64,000 nt of DNA from Diprion similis (lineage: Eukaryota; Arthropoda; Insecta; Hymenoptera; Diprionidae): the NCBI RefSeq assembly GCF_021155765.1, contig NC_060110.1:20978001-21042000 (forward strand), in the 5' to 3' direction. The translations under genes were made by a program, and so were the position numbers. Positions within the stretch are counted from its first letter, which is position 1, and the number at the start of each line of letters is the position of its first letter. Under the pieces are notes generated by a model. The model was not told the DNA's origin. It did no database searches and worked only from the letters and a program-made list of their open reading frames with translations. This document shows, piece after piece, positions 40,701-53,314 of this stretch.

Positions 40701-43700
40701 TTTCACCATCGGACAAGATTAAAGAGTTTTTTTAACCACCGAGCGGTTAATTCCAAGCGAATTAATGATTGCACCAGCCGATTTATGGGTGTTAGTGGCT
40801 AATTAAGGTGCAGAAAACTCTCTCTCTCGCAATCCCCCTTTTCAATTGTCTCTTTTAAAAATACCCAGCCATTGTTTACGACCAGAGTATTGCACGTCTA
40901 GCTGCGCAGTCAAGAGTGGGAACATGATGACGAACGCAGATAATTCGGGTGCTAAACGAAGAGTGAAAAGCTTACGTAGATCTCACCGCTTTGTACCGAG
41001 GCTCGTGATCAAGGTTTATTCAAGATTCAAAGTCCATCCGAAATACACAAACGCGTGTTGCAAATACAAGTTTAGAAGGTGATCGACATCGCGAGAAAAA
41101 AAATAAAAAAATATATATAGATATCAGACGAGAAATATGATTTCTCATATCTATACACTGCAGAGATACTTACAGGGTTATTCCGTTTGCTAAGCTCATG
41201 TTTGATCTGCTGTCAAAAATCAACAATCAAGGACTTTCCAAATCCCTGCGCTGCGTTGGTAGAGGCGCGATAATGACTCGGGATCACAGCGGGACTTCGT
41301 AGCTGTCCTACGAAGGGAAACAACTGAAATAGGGTCAATTGTACGACACAAAGGTGATAACCAATACCGATGATATTTTCCGAACGACTAACCACCGCTA
41401 CAGGCCATAATCTCTTGCACGATGCGAAAGTCTCGTCGTGTATATAAATAATGTATTTTGCGAGTGAATCGCAGTGGTGGTTGTAGTCCTAGTCATCCGA
41501 CTAGGCTTGTACACTTTCAACAATTTGTAAATAGGATAGGCGCCATGGATGTTGGGGGGGGGGGGGGGGCTACGCGATTTCTCCAAATTCAATTCACCTT
41601 CCCCCCTTCGTTCGCAGATAAATAATTCCCAACGAGGTCTTAGGTCTATAATCTCGGAAATACCGGGCGAGTGTAATACCTGCGTAAACACAGCACCAGC
41701 CTATCTATATCGTTATATTGTACAAGGTAAAAGATACGACTGATGCGGACATTTCGCTGCGGTATAAGTTGGTATTATATCGTGCATATATGCTTATCTC
41801 CAGAGCTTTGGGCAGGGCGGTTAGTTCGTTGTTAGTGCGCTAAATACACATTAGTAAGAAAAATTGAACGGAAAGAAAATTTCGAAATAACCATGCCAAA
41901 TTGCAGATGACGACAGTTTAGAGCTTAGCGCGATTCTAAGCTGATTGACTGGAAGGCTATGAGTCTTGCGATATTCCGGGATATACCTGCATAATGACTG
42001 GGGAAAAATTTCGCAAGTTCTGCGCCATCTTCTTGGCAAAAGTACAGCGAGTATCCATCGTCAACCTTGTTTTTATTACCCCGGACATAACGCAGCTCGC
42101 ACGAGTTTACAATCTGGATTAGTCATTGCATTTGAGGTAAACGCATTTTCCCATTAGCCCCCACCGAGCCAGGTAGTAAAACCATGGGAATTCTCAAGGG
42201 GTGGTTTCAAATTTTCAGCTACCTGGCAATGAGTCCCTTCCTGTTCGCCGTGCAACCGAGCAGAGTCTTATCTATAACGACAAAGACTTGTGGAGGGATT
42301 TGATTTATGCGCTATGAGAATCTTGCTGCGAATAGTTGTTCTGATCACCGAGGTTAATTGAACACAAGCCCACATCCATGCGCCGGACACGTGCTAAATA
42401 GGAAAGTTATGAACGTGCAATTCACACGTGAAAGAAAACTTCGCACTTACGTATTGCTCAGCTGGACTTACGTAACGTGAATAACCTATGATAGTTCGAT
42501 GGTCAGTTGCGAACCAGCGCGTCATTTATTTGCATTTATTGTCTTATTGATCGGATCGAGGAAACAATCGAGAGCCTGATGGATCGATGAAATTCGGGGA
42601 CCAAAATGACGAGCTTAAAAATAGTTTTACGCGTTTGGAACTTAGTTATACTATTTTCAGTTGTACACAGTTTATCATGTGCCTGAAACTATATGCTCCG
42701 TTCATAAATAGTTACGCTCGCGCGATACAAGCAGCTCGTAAGTTATGCGGACAGAGATGAATAGTCTGTATAACTCAACGCATTTGTGTCAAGAGCCCGT
42801 ATGAATTTGTCAGTTGTAATTCATTGTCGATTAATTATATTTCATTTTAATCCATGCGTGAATAGATATTCGTTTAATGTATGATGTTTTCGGGGAAACG
42901 TCCGCTTTCCTCATCCTCGATCGCTGCACGTAATGACCCATTGAATTTCACGTAAGCAGCAGCATCTTGAGTTGAATCGAAAGTCCATCATGTGTACGTG
43001 TTCGTTCAATAACGCAGCGTAATGTTTCTACTCCTCGTGACGCATTCAATCAAACCTCACAATCAGCTGTAAACCATTCGGAAAATCCAAACAGTGGTGA
43101 TGGGTTAATTTTATGATCCGCAGGACAGCGACGTTGTCTGCATAGAAAAATCACTTTGGTGCAGAATGGTGATTGACGAAAATGTTAAGGAGCCGGAAAG
43201 GCAGTTGAAAGAGGCCCAAATAACTGATCCTTTCACGGCTTTGCGGAAGACAGCACGTAGCGATAATGGCTAAACAATTGCCTTGAATGATTGAAAAATA
43301 GTTTTGTTAACCAGGCAACGTTATAAAAGTGGAAGAACATTATACTACACTCGAGTAGACTCAGCACTCTACAAAACAACGGTATATTTACAATTGGACA
43401 CATCAAGTACTCATGAATATAAGGTATTCTCAAACATACAACACAACGATGAGTCTTTGCGAGCAAACAATGTCTGAGTATATGTATAATAGACTCATTA
43501 GTCAGTTTTTGACTCAGAATCTAATCCTCGATTGAAATAAGAACACCTCGTTTGGTGAGTCGAGGCCACGTTGGAAGTAAACAGAGGTAGCTAAATAAGA
43601 ATCCTTGAACAATATTGAATCCTTCTTGATGAATAGCAAAGATATAGGTGAGAACTACAATTCTTGGATTCGTAGACGATTTTCCTCATATTAGAAAAAA

Positions 43701-46700
43701 AGGCTTTGATTTTGAAAATTCAAAGGCGGTATCGCCTCGTCAAACGACAATGGATCTGGCCGAGTTCATTGTAAAACGGATTGGAGCTCTACCGGTAATA
43801 ATGCATGCTCAACAGGTGCGTAGCCGTGAAATCAGCTCTATGAAACCCGGAAAAACCACCCCGGATTATGCTGGCGTAACTTTACGACGAAAGTATCATC
43901 GCAATGCGTAAGTCGAAACAAATGTGTACGTGTCGACTCGTGATAATGGTGATTCTTACTTTTACAATTAGCGTCAGATAAGGTGCGTCATTTCTTTTTT
44001 TTGTGGGCTTTTTATCTGCTGCACTGGTCATGCAGAATGGTATAATAAAAGTGCTAGTTGATCAAAAAGAAAAAAATACAACAACAATGAGCTAGGACGA
44101 GATAAAAACCCGTCAGGATTTCCCACGAACAATTTTTATCGCAATTGCTTTGTGATCGATTGATACACAAACATGAAACATCATTACGGAAATTCTTAAG
44201 TATAAAATTACATGTCGACGATGATAAGCAACGTGACGCGTCTGCATTGCATGACTCGAAACGGGTAAAAAGAGTGAAATTTCCCATCTGTATGTGGCAT
44301 TATCACGAGATAACGAAACTGAGAAACTTATAACTTGTAAAGTTAATCTATTCAAACGTCCGTTAAAAACCAGTAGCTGCTATATATATTCAAGTACACT
44401 TTTTCCTCCAAGGTTCTTTTTTTTCCTCGATAACTTTTTGCGATCGGATAATGAACGGTACGTGTGTGTATTACAGTACCTTCCGCATCATAATCAGCCT
44501 ACGTAAAACGGCGGTCTGGCCTTACTCGGGTCTTATATAGGTCTGTGTATTTAAACTTGCAGGCGCCAAACCAAGCTAGATGGGGAATTCCAACCGCTTT
44601 GTACACGTCTACCGCAGACTTTTAAGACCTCAGACCGATCTACTCCAGACTCTCTTTGAGAATAGAGATAGATCCATCTAGTGGCTGTGCATTTCATTGC
44701 TTGAAAAAGTAGACCATTCGACGTATGTTCAGAACGCACTTGACGTAACACACGTTACACGTGGCATTTGTCAGCGGTTCGTGTATGAAGGAAAAAATAC
44801 AAAGAAAAAAATATCACTTGTTTACAATTGTCGTACAACAAGTTTGACCGGAAAATCCAGTTCCATTTTTCCTAGGCATGTGCAGGCTCTTTACGTTTAA
44901 TGCAAAGCAAATCTGTAGCTCAACTCGTCTCATGCATTACATAAATTATCCATCAATTGTCGAGAAACTTACAGAAAGCATTTAGTAATTTTTACAATCT
45001 CGTTTCAAAGTGTTCTCCGTTTTTCATCGTATTCGTCTCTTTTTTCGCTGTTTTTTCTTAACGTTTTCCTAGAATCGAGCATAGATTCAACTATATGTTT
45101 GCGTCCTCGACCCCGTTTAGCAGTGAATTTTACCAGTTATTTGCATTTCTCAAATCATACTCGAGTACAACTTTTATCAAACAGCAAGCATTTCTTTGAT
45201 CGTATAAAATGTTTCTGACTCTGGGCACTTTCGGGCTATAAAATGTACGCGACTGGCGCCTAAAGCGATTCGAGTTTTTATAACAGCTTCTCGATGTAAG
45301 AATTTCCAAATATAGACGCAGAGGAACGGGCAGATAAGGACGTTCAAATATTTCCAATCCGAATGATCACGAATGACTACTGTTTACCCGCATAATTAAC
45401 ACATTTCGAGATACTGGTTTTAGCAAGTAGATTCATTGGTTATACATGCAGGCGTGGTCTACGATGTATTTTTTGATCGGTTGGATATAAAAATCGAGGA
45501 ATCCTAAAAGACTGATACAAGTTACGAAAAATATAACGCAATTCAACTGTGACTGGTCTGATCGAGTCAAATATGGCGAAACATTAATTTTTTAAACCAA
45601 AAAGACTTCTCTTGACGTGAAAAAATGAAGGTGAAGCAAAACGGATTTTATATACAAGTGCAGAAAAATACTTGTGGCAAATATTTTTTTTTTGCCATTG
45701 AATGAATGATCTATGTATATTCTCATTGTCAGTGACTGTGAAGATATGGCCTTGAACATACGTTAGAAGTGAGACAAATAGATATCTGAGCTAAGAATCT
45801 CGACGTTGTTTTCTCATGAATGATCAAGCAGGATGATCTCTGGGAGAGTGATCGAGTCCCTCCAAGTATTTCAACCTTTTTACTAGGAACCGACGATGGT
45901 GATCACCTGAAGGTCGCATTGCGATCCAAGAATCCCGTTATGGCGTGCACACAAGGTTGTTAGATAGATTGTAATTATTAATGGTTGTGATACTGGTTGT
46001 AGTTAACTTGTCACGGATTAGAAAGGACTTGGCGAGTTTTGAACTGCTGTATCGATAAATTTATTTCCTGCAGATTCACTCGCGCGAAAAATATTTTTCA
46101 AGGAATAGAACGCCGTACAAATTTCGTATGAAAAATATTTCTTTGCGTGTACGTCTTCGATAACTTTACTTTGATTTATTTATTTATTTATTTATTTTAA
46201 TAATAAATTAAGATGACGATTGAAAACGAAAGAAGTTATTGTAATGGGGAAGACGAGCGTTGAAATTTTTTCATCTAGTAGGAAAAACCGGTATTCCAGT
46301 AAATTAAAAACTAACTATAAAATGACTGGGGGTTTCCAGCGAGCAAGGTTTCTAAAAATAATTTGTGCACTTTCGTACGCTGATGAAAAGTAGGTAAGGA
46401 TGAAATAATTGCGCGGGAACATACGATTCTTAAAAGTAATCAGGAGTTGATAAATCAATGGGATAAACCAATTGAATTTACGATCATTTAATGCTGTCTT
46501 TCGTTTGAAAAACGAATAAAAAGCATATATGTTTCCTCCATTGCCACGACATGCAAGACTATAAAGTAAAATGAGATATATTTCAACGAACTTTAAGCAA
46601 TAAAAATAGCCGTTTCAATTTTGGGCTTACTTGAGAGTCAATGCGCGGATTGATAGTACTTTTGTTTACCAAATTTTCATTTAAATCGTATTAATATACT

Positions 46701-49255
46701 TAAATTGATATCCGGAATCTTAACAGGAGTTGATTCAAGATCCGTGCCCGATTTGTCAATTGTCAGTATCATGCAGCTCTTATTTTATGCCCTTTTTTTA
46801 CAGCAACGGCCACACCGCAAGTTCGGCGACCCTGTCGATGACTTGGCAAGGACGAAACCTGCGCGTGGCATCGCATGAACTTGACGAAAACTCGGTGGTT
46901 AAGCATATAAATCTCTAACGGTGGGAAATCAATTTCCGAAGTCGAAGCTCGGCGCTGTTATATTCGAGCACAATTACGTGCGGTTAGTGACTAATGAAAT
47001 GTAAAAAAGGTGCCGAGAAAGAAAAAAAAGGGGAAAAAAAAAAATTGCCCACCTTGCGGAACTTGTACTGACCACTGGTATTGAGACTTAATGAATAATT
47101 CAACTGGAAGGGTAAAAAAATTCGTACGGAAATAACGGCGATGAAATATTAAAGGCGTACGATTAAATCAAGATTCGAACTGGAATTTCTCTGATGCAAA
47201 CTGTGGCCTTATTTGCGTGCAGCGTGTGTACTACTTGGTCTACGCAAGTGAATTAAGCGCGTATCTAACCAGACAGAATTCATATCACGCGCACCATCAG
47301 TCTGAGCGCTCTGAACATGTGTAGAAGGTATTTTTATACCCGTGCCACCTTTTGCATGTGCGCGAGCAATTCGCGTTGCCGATTTTAGCGACTGGGCAGT
47401 CGGCTAACAGGAGGAGAGGGGCTGATAGCCTGCAGACGCGAACTTCCCCAAATAAGAATAATAAACGAGCGCAGACGACGATCTTCGCAGTTCTTGGAAT
47501 TCGAAACGCCACCTGACGACGAGAGGCAAAAGGAGGTATTTGCTCTGTATCGTATTAGCGCGGATGCCATAAAGAGAGCCGTTACAGATGTAAACACGTG
47601 AAGTTTGCCGCAGAGACTGCGAGTTGATTTTACAAGCTAACTTCTCGGTCTCCAGAACCCAGCCCGGGTCAAAATCATGCCTAAACTATTCCTGCCATCG
47701 TCGTGTTTGGCGCGAAATAGCGACCGGTGATTGACCAGCAGCGGAAATGAGCGCAGAGCCGAAATTAAATTGCAGGCGTTTCAACGGCGGCCATCTTTCC
47801 TCCGGCGTCACCGTTCGAATATTTTAAAACCACTTTTCTCCGTCACTTTCTACCTTCGAATAGGATTGAAAAATACTTTCATATCCTCAAGAATTCATGC
47901 TTCCACGATTTTTTCCGAGATTATAATGATGAGCGTACATGTTAATGTGGGTCATTCTCAATTGATAATATGAGGAGAAATTTCTTAATTTCCTGCGAAG
48001 ATCTCATGATCAATTAATCGATCTAGTTTCAACCCCCGAGTGAAGACTGAGGCATGTAAGTCACAGTGAAAGTTAAGATCCTGGATCTAAAACATCGCAT
48101 CTTTATACCACTGGCGATGATCATCGGCGTTTAATACGGCCGATGACAGCAGTGAGTGAGATGATAGACGGATCGATGAATCGATGAAAAATTCGTATAG
48201 GTGATACAGGTGGTTACCTACGTGTGTGTAACAGTATAAACAGGTATATCCGCATATTTCGCATAATACTATGATAATTTACACATGCGTTGATTAATAA
48301 CCGTCGATATGTATAAAACGGAGTTGGCACATGCATATATATATATACACACGTGACGATGCCACAACAACCATAATAATCAAGTATATACACGTACACT
48401 TCTGATCTTCAGGATGAAAATATTTAATAAATCTGTTTACATCAATCTTCTATTAACAACAATTGGATACTTGCTTACGAAATTGCCAATTGACGTCATT
48501 GAACGTGTCTTACATTTATTGCTCGGCAAGCAATTGGGCAAGGCACATTCGTCAAGATGGACAGATGCTGGATGTGATTGCTGTTACTTTTTCCATAGAC
48601 AGCTGCTTCTACACCAAACCTTCTTGTCCTTTGATATCAATAAGTTTATTTTCATGCTATTGTGAATCTCAAAACTTGAGGTCTCTTCGTTGCCTAATAT
48701 CGTTGGCATTCGAACGATAAGCTGATAACGTCAGTGTGGTTGGTTGTAACTTGAAGAAAAGCCTCGAACTCGAGTTTAAACAAGTCAATTTCATTGGGTT
48801 TTTTTTATTCTACTGACGTGTTCATTCCGGCACTGAACACTTATGTTTTTTAATGTTACAAATATTATTTGCATAGAATGACAATTTTGTAACCCATAAA
48901 ATTTACCGTTCGTAACTGAAAATTCCTTTTCAAGTAAAACCAACTGCATATTTCAATCGACAAGAATATTTAATAATCGCAAAAACATGGAGTATTTATT
49001 ACTTGTAATTCTGTTTGATTTTCCTTAAATTCTTTAAATTCTATCTAAATATAGCCAATTTAATTTTTGGTTATTAGGAACGTTCTTTTGAATCGAAAAG
49101 TTTAGCTACGTGAATCAGAAATTTCTTAACATGAAGTGATATGTTAGTTAGATGACCAGAAATGAAATAACGACAAATCTCGAGTATGCTTTTTTTTTTT
49201 GTCTTTTCTTAAGAACGTTTGTTTATTACTAAAATATAATCGTTTCCACTAAAAC

Positions 49256-49286
<31 letters not shown>

Positions 49287-49562
49287 GTATAACACAAGTA
49301 ATAATAATTAATAATTTGTTAGCTAATTTCCTAATAGGGTAAAACGTGGCTATGTACATACCGAGGAGAGGTTTTAACACGTGAAAAATATTGTATATAG
49401 ATATAGAGGGATGAAAAGATTCAGAGAGAGGTACATCTAGATATAGGTACAGGGAAAGTGTCTTTCCGTCACGAGGATTGTTTATATAACAATTAACTAT
49501 AATAAGTTAATCTATAGTATTTTTTGATGCAGGGCTTAGCCTATAGTATATATATATATTTA

Positions 49563-49574
49563 TACATACATACA

Positions 49575-49628
<54 letters not shown>
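49563..49628 (+). repeat. (TACA)n/(TA)n compound microsatellite
   Basis: About ten TACA units pass directly into a TA array. Confidence 0.95.
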
Positions 49629-49633
<5 letters not shown>

Positions 49634-50598
49634 GATATTTTACATATCATCATATTCATAATATAATAATAGCAATATAAATAAATGATAATTAATTTGT
49701 GTAGTCACGCTATAGTCTCTCTCTCAATATTCGTTTTATACTATACATGTAGGTATATTGAACCATGTGTTATGAATTTGTTTAATTTCTCGTGTGAGTG
49801 TATGCATGTTCTTGCACAACACAAGAATATATATAATAATATAATATATTTTTTTCTGTTTCTTTTAAATCGTATTTCGAAACGATATTGAATTCATTTA
49901 TCGTATTGTAACTATAACGCCATTTTACATACCTATTTATGTATACATAGATATTTATACACCGTTGATCCAGAATTGTTGAAGAGGTCACAGACGTGAA
50001 GGTTTATCGCAAACTTGACTCGATCATTTCTTTTTATTCCAGAAATTTATCGTCAGTATACCGAATAATTTTTCAACTAATATGCAACATTCGATCCGTA
50101 CTCGCAGAGTTTGACGGAAAAGTAAATTTAAGAAAGTGAAAAAAGGTAGGAAAAATGACACAAACAAGACGACGAACCGGTATAAAAATTAACGAAAGAA
50201 ATCGTCCGCAGGATCGCTTTCAATTATTCAATTATAAAAATTTCAATAATTCGCATTAAATAAAATTTAACGACAATCGAGTCGTCACACGCTTTAGGAT
50301 CACGTTAAAAGGGATAAGGAAAAACTCGTTATTTTGTAGCTTTAGGATTACCTGAAATTAATCAAGCCGTTAATAAGTCATAAAAAAAACTCCAGATATT
50401 GAAAAAATTCAGCTTCTTCAGTTATTCTAAAAGTACAAAACAGTAAATTTTTCTACAAGCCAACGTTACTAACTCCAGCCTCATGCTTTGGGGTTATCCG
50501 GTACGCGCGAACCTCTTCGATTAATTCCATTTCACAGATATGTTTCGTTTCATCTCGTCATTTCATTAACATTGTCGTTTCGTTCAAATTTTCGAACA

Positions 50599-50630
<32 letters not shown>

Positions 50631-50853
50631 CGTCGACCGCAATAAATATATCGTTCCATTTTTCCCATGGATCCATCCATTATCAAGGAATCGTTCCCTA
50701 CAATTCTCGGACAGGTTGTCCGCGGCAAGGATTCGCCGCAGTCTCCGAGGGCGGTTAATAATAATTTCGTCTCCAAAAAATGTCCGGAGCTATTGCGATG
50801 AGGGACGAGAGGGAAACGAGACGTCGCGTCCAGATTCCCGGTCTTCTCCTTCC

Positions 50854-51278
50854 CTAGGTTCTAAGTCCGACGCCCTGCCACGTGTGGTTTCCATTGTTCA
50901 CGTTGTACATGGGACTCTTCGACTCTCCCTCGTTCTCCGAGTCATCGTTCATGTCCGAGTCGTTGTCGTCCTCGGAGTCCGACTCCGGAGGCGGCTGCGG
51001 TTTCGCACCAAGTCTTACGAGTTCTCTCGCAAGCTCGAGGTCGCCGCAGGCGGCTATTTGGTAGGCGGTTATACCGGCGTAAGTAAGGGCGTCAAGACAG
51101 GGTGCGCACTCCTGGAGAAGAAACTTCGTCACCGATGCCCGATGTCGCTCGATCGCCAGATGAAGCGCCGTTCTTCCCGCGAGCCATTCGCCAGCTTCCA
51201 AATCCGCCCCGTTCCGCAGAAGGAGTCTGACCAGTTCAACGTGCCCCCCTATCACCGCCGAGTGAAGACAGGTTTGTC
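50854..51278 (-). CDS. cact: Cactus (IkB-family), tandem copy B: terminal coding exon only
   Basis: The exon is open from the acceptor TTATCTTCCAG (exon starts at 51278, the same phase as copy A exon 3) to the TAG at 50854-50856. It encodes ankyrin repeats 4-6 (GQTCLHSAV..., GRTALHLAI..., GITAYQIAA...), collinear with copy A. A Pro-rich stretch and an acidic Ser/Asp/Glu tail of about 25 residues follow, with several casein-kinase-2-like SDSE/SDxxDD sites, typical of the cactus/IkB PEST region. It ends WQGVGLRT, so the closing W-Q-x-V-G-L-R motif is shared by both copies. No degron or ankyrin 1-3 exon was found between 51.3 and 64 kb on this strand. They presumably lie beyond the right edge, or the exon is an orphan. 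The open frame and clean acceptor argue for a live gene. Confidence 0.88.
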
Positions 51279-51378
51279 CTGGAAGATAAAAAATTGCGAC
51301 ATTGAGTTGGTTAGTTAGTTGCGATTCTAGATATGTATTGTAAATGGGCTGCGATCTGTAATCTAGTTATAAAATCAC

Positions 51379-51607
51379 TTTTTACGGCATAGGCATTGAA
51401 AAGTCCACTTTTTGTGGCAGTTTTCGTTCCGTAAAGTGACGCTTTATACGGCAGCGAACAAAGTTTACGGAATAAAGTCTTTATTCCGCAGTTTTGATGC
51501 GCAGTTCGAAGTGCGCATCCCAAACTGGCGAATAAAGTAGCTTCGTCGAACAGATCGCGACATAACCTCACTCTTCGTTCTGCTTTTCAATGCCCATACC
51601 GTAAAAA
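51379..51607. mobile_element. Foldback/MITE-like element with 25-bp terminal inverted repeats
   Basis: The termini at 51379-51403 and 51583-51607 are inverted copies matching at 23 of 25 bases and begin TTTTTACGG. Inside are a near-perfect hairpin (51479-51537, with arms GATGCGCA/TGCGCATC around a TTCGAA centre) and a 21-bp palindrome (51468-51488). No coding capacity and no clear target-site duplication are seen. The element begins 100 bp upstream of the cactus B exon. Confidence 0.6.
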
Positions 51608-51617
51608 ATATTGTATA

Positions 51618-51749
51618 TGGCATGCCCGTAAACTGTTTTTTGGCTCGGATAATTTCAGTACTCGTTTCCTGCTCGCTTCCGGCTCGCCTTCAGCTCGTCC
51701 TGAAATCTTTATCCTTGCCAAAAAAAACAGGCGGTTTACGGGCATGCCA
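51618..51749. repeat. Long imperfect hairpin with 16-bp perfect outer arms
   Basis: TGGCATGCCCGTAAAC at 51618-51633 is perfectly inverted at 51734-51749. Pairing continues inward through TGTTTTTTGGC/GCCAAAAAAAACA and GGATAATTTCAG/CTGAAATCTTTATCC, giving arms of about 40-50 bp. The loop holds three 11-bp repeats around GCTCG. It could be a second MITE or a hairpin RNA source. Confidence 0.6.
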
Positions 51750-52862
51750 CATAAAATGCTATTGCAGTGTAATTATAACGGAATTTGCCATTTTTTGTAC
51801 ATGAAATTCAAATACATTGTCATATCGAACATACATAATATAAAAGATTGTGAAAATCATTGTACATTATCAGATCGACATAAACCTGCACATATATTGA
51901 CTAAATTGCAATTACAGTTGTGCACTTTGCATTTTCGTCTTTGATCGTGAACGTTAAAAGATAATTTTCATACAATCCAAAGACCAGATAGAAGATTTGA
52001 ATTTCAAAAGGTTATCGACACGTATATGTGTCGATTTACGATCGTCACAAGTAGGTACAAATAATCGAGCGGACATTATAACCGTTTATTCGCGTATGTA
52101 ATACCTTATACAGATGTACAGGTATATATATACTTTTTAAACGCCACGTATTGCAAGTGTGTTAATTTTGTGTCTAAACATTGATGAAAATACAACAGCA
52201 AACATATTTTACCGCATCTTTTTGTGTCATAGATACATACGTATAAATTAAATTAATTATCATACGCATGCGAATTTGATATTTTCGTTAATTTTTTTTT
52301 TTTTTTTTTTTTTTTCTCCCCTCCATTAGAAACGTTATACCAAAGCAATATTAAATATAAAACAAATATATGTATATACATGTCAAGCTATCCACATTAC
52401 TTATATATCACAGCCATACAGTAAGAATGACTTGACCTAGTATAATAATTGCATATACATATATATACATAAAATCGGATAGTGTGTCGTTTCCGCAAAC
52501 CGAGTAAATAAATAAATAAATCATATTTTATATCTTCCGCCCGTATTTACATATATTTAAATAAATTCTTTTTCATCTTCGGTCACGCGGTTTTCACAGA
52601 CGTTCCGCGGAGCGATGGCCGATGACGCGTGTGTGAATTTTTTCCTACGCATGTGTACGAAGTGCGAGAGGGAATGCCTGCGCATGTGTGAGTATATAAA
52701 TAGAGTCAGGCAAGTATAATAATTCAGAGCGTGTGCAAGAGGCACGCGTTTCTAGTTTGTTGAGATAGAAGAAGACGCAAGACGTCAGTCACATGCCGCC
52801 TTAACATCATCACACATCGGCAGATAATATAAGGCAAACCTGAAAAACACACACAGATAAAA

Positions 52863-52999
52863 GATAGAACTAGGAAGAATTAAGAACGGGCATAAGGTAG
52901 GTGAGTCACCGTCGGAGAGGTTTGGCTGGCTGCCTGCGGTCCAAACTAGGCTCGCCCCGATCAAAGCGCCGCTAAATTTAACCACCCTGAGTTAGCACC
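52863..52999. promoter_or_regulatory. Conserved intronic block 1, copy B
   Basis: This is the partner of 36269-36398 and lies 1.6 kb upstream of the cactus B terminal exon (copy A: 1.8 kb). The AP-1-like TGAGTCA is at 52902-52908 and the TCF-like core lies within 52956-52967. A conceptual minus-strand translation shows weak similarity between the two blocks (VKFS..ALIG), but stops and frame shifts make coding unlikely. Confidence 0.6.
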
Positions 53000-53290
53000 G
53001 GTCGCGAATAGCATTGGCGTAAACGATGGAAAATTCTTCGATCCGTTAGCCCTTTATTTTGACAATTTTAACGTTTTATTTTAAAATTTTATTTCCCATC
53101 GCGCCTAAAGTAAAAACCATTTTTCCCCTGAAATGAAATTTTCACATACTGAAGTGAAAAAATCTCATTCCATTTCATGGAATTTCCTATACTTTATACA
53201 TTTTATCCTCCGGCTTGACCACCAATTATTGTAGTTTTATTTTATCATTCCCTGACTCGATTTTAATGTATCTTTTTTGCTTAGTTATTA

Positions 53291-53314
53291 CCCCCCCCCC
53301 CCCCCCCCCCCCCC
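53291..53314 (+). repeat. 24-bp homopolymer C run
   Basis: Uninterrupted C, equivalent to a G run on the transcribed (minus) orientation of cactus B. Confidence 0.9.

Larger units (their letters stand above)
39499..50853. other. Cactus A 5' region and spacer to cactus B
   Basis: No coding exon recognised on either strand. It contains the candidate cactus A first exon (40.5-40.7 kb), a Dorsal-type motif (40261), kB decamers at 44582 and 46328, a hairpin at 41116-41155, a 16-bp G run (41554-41569), a TTTA repeat (46175-46197), and AAT, TACA and TA arrays (49256-49628). The cactus B 3' UTR occupies an unknown part of the right end. Confidence 0.5.

Noticed and set aside
41116-41155. Hairpin with arms around GAGAAAT/ATTTCTC
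   Set aside because: A 3-base loop and a 5-base bulge in AT-rich DNA do not suit a miRNA; probably chance.
47165-47195. AGATTCGAACTGG resembling a tRNA T-arm on the minus strand
   Set aside because: No acceptor, D or anticodon arms can be formed around it; no tRNA gene was found anywhere in the window.
50488-51318. 276-codon plus-strand frame
   Set aside because: It is antisense to the cactus B terminal exon and also crosses a TA microsatellite; the minus frame encodes clear ankyrin repeats.
52406-52417. TATCACAGCCAT resembling the miR-2/miR-13 5' end
   Set aside because: The flanking inverted arms (GTCAAG/CTTGAC and TTACT/AGTAA) place the sequence in the loop, so it is not a miRNA precursor arm.
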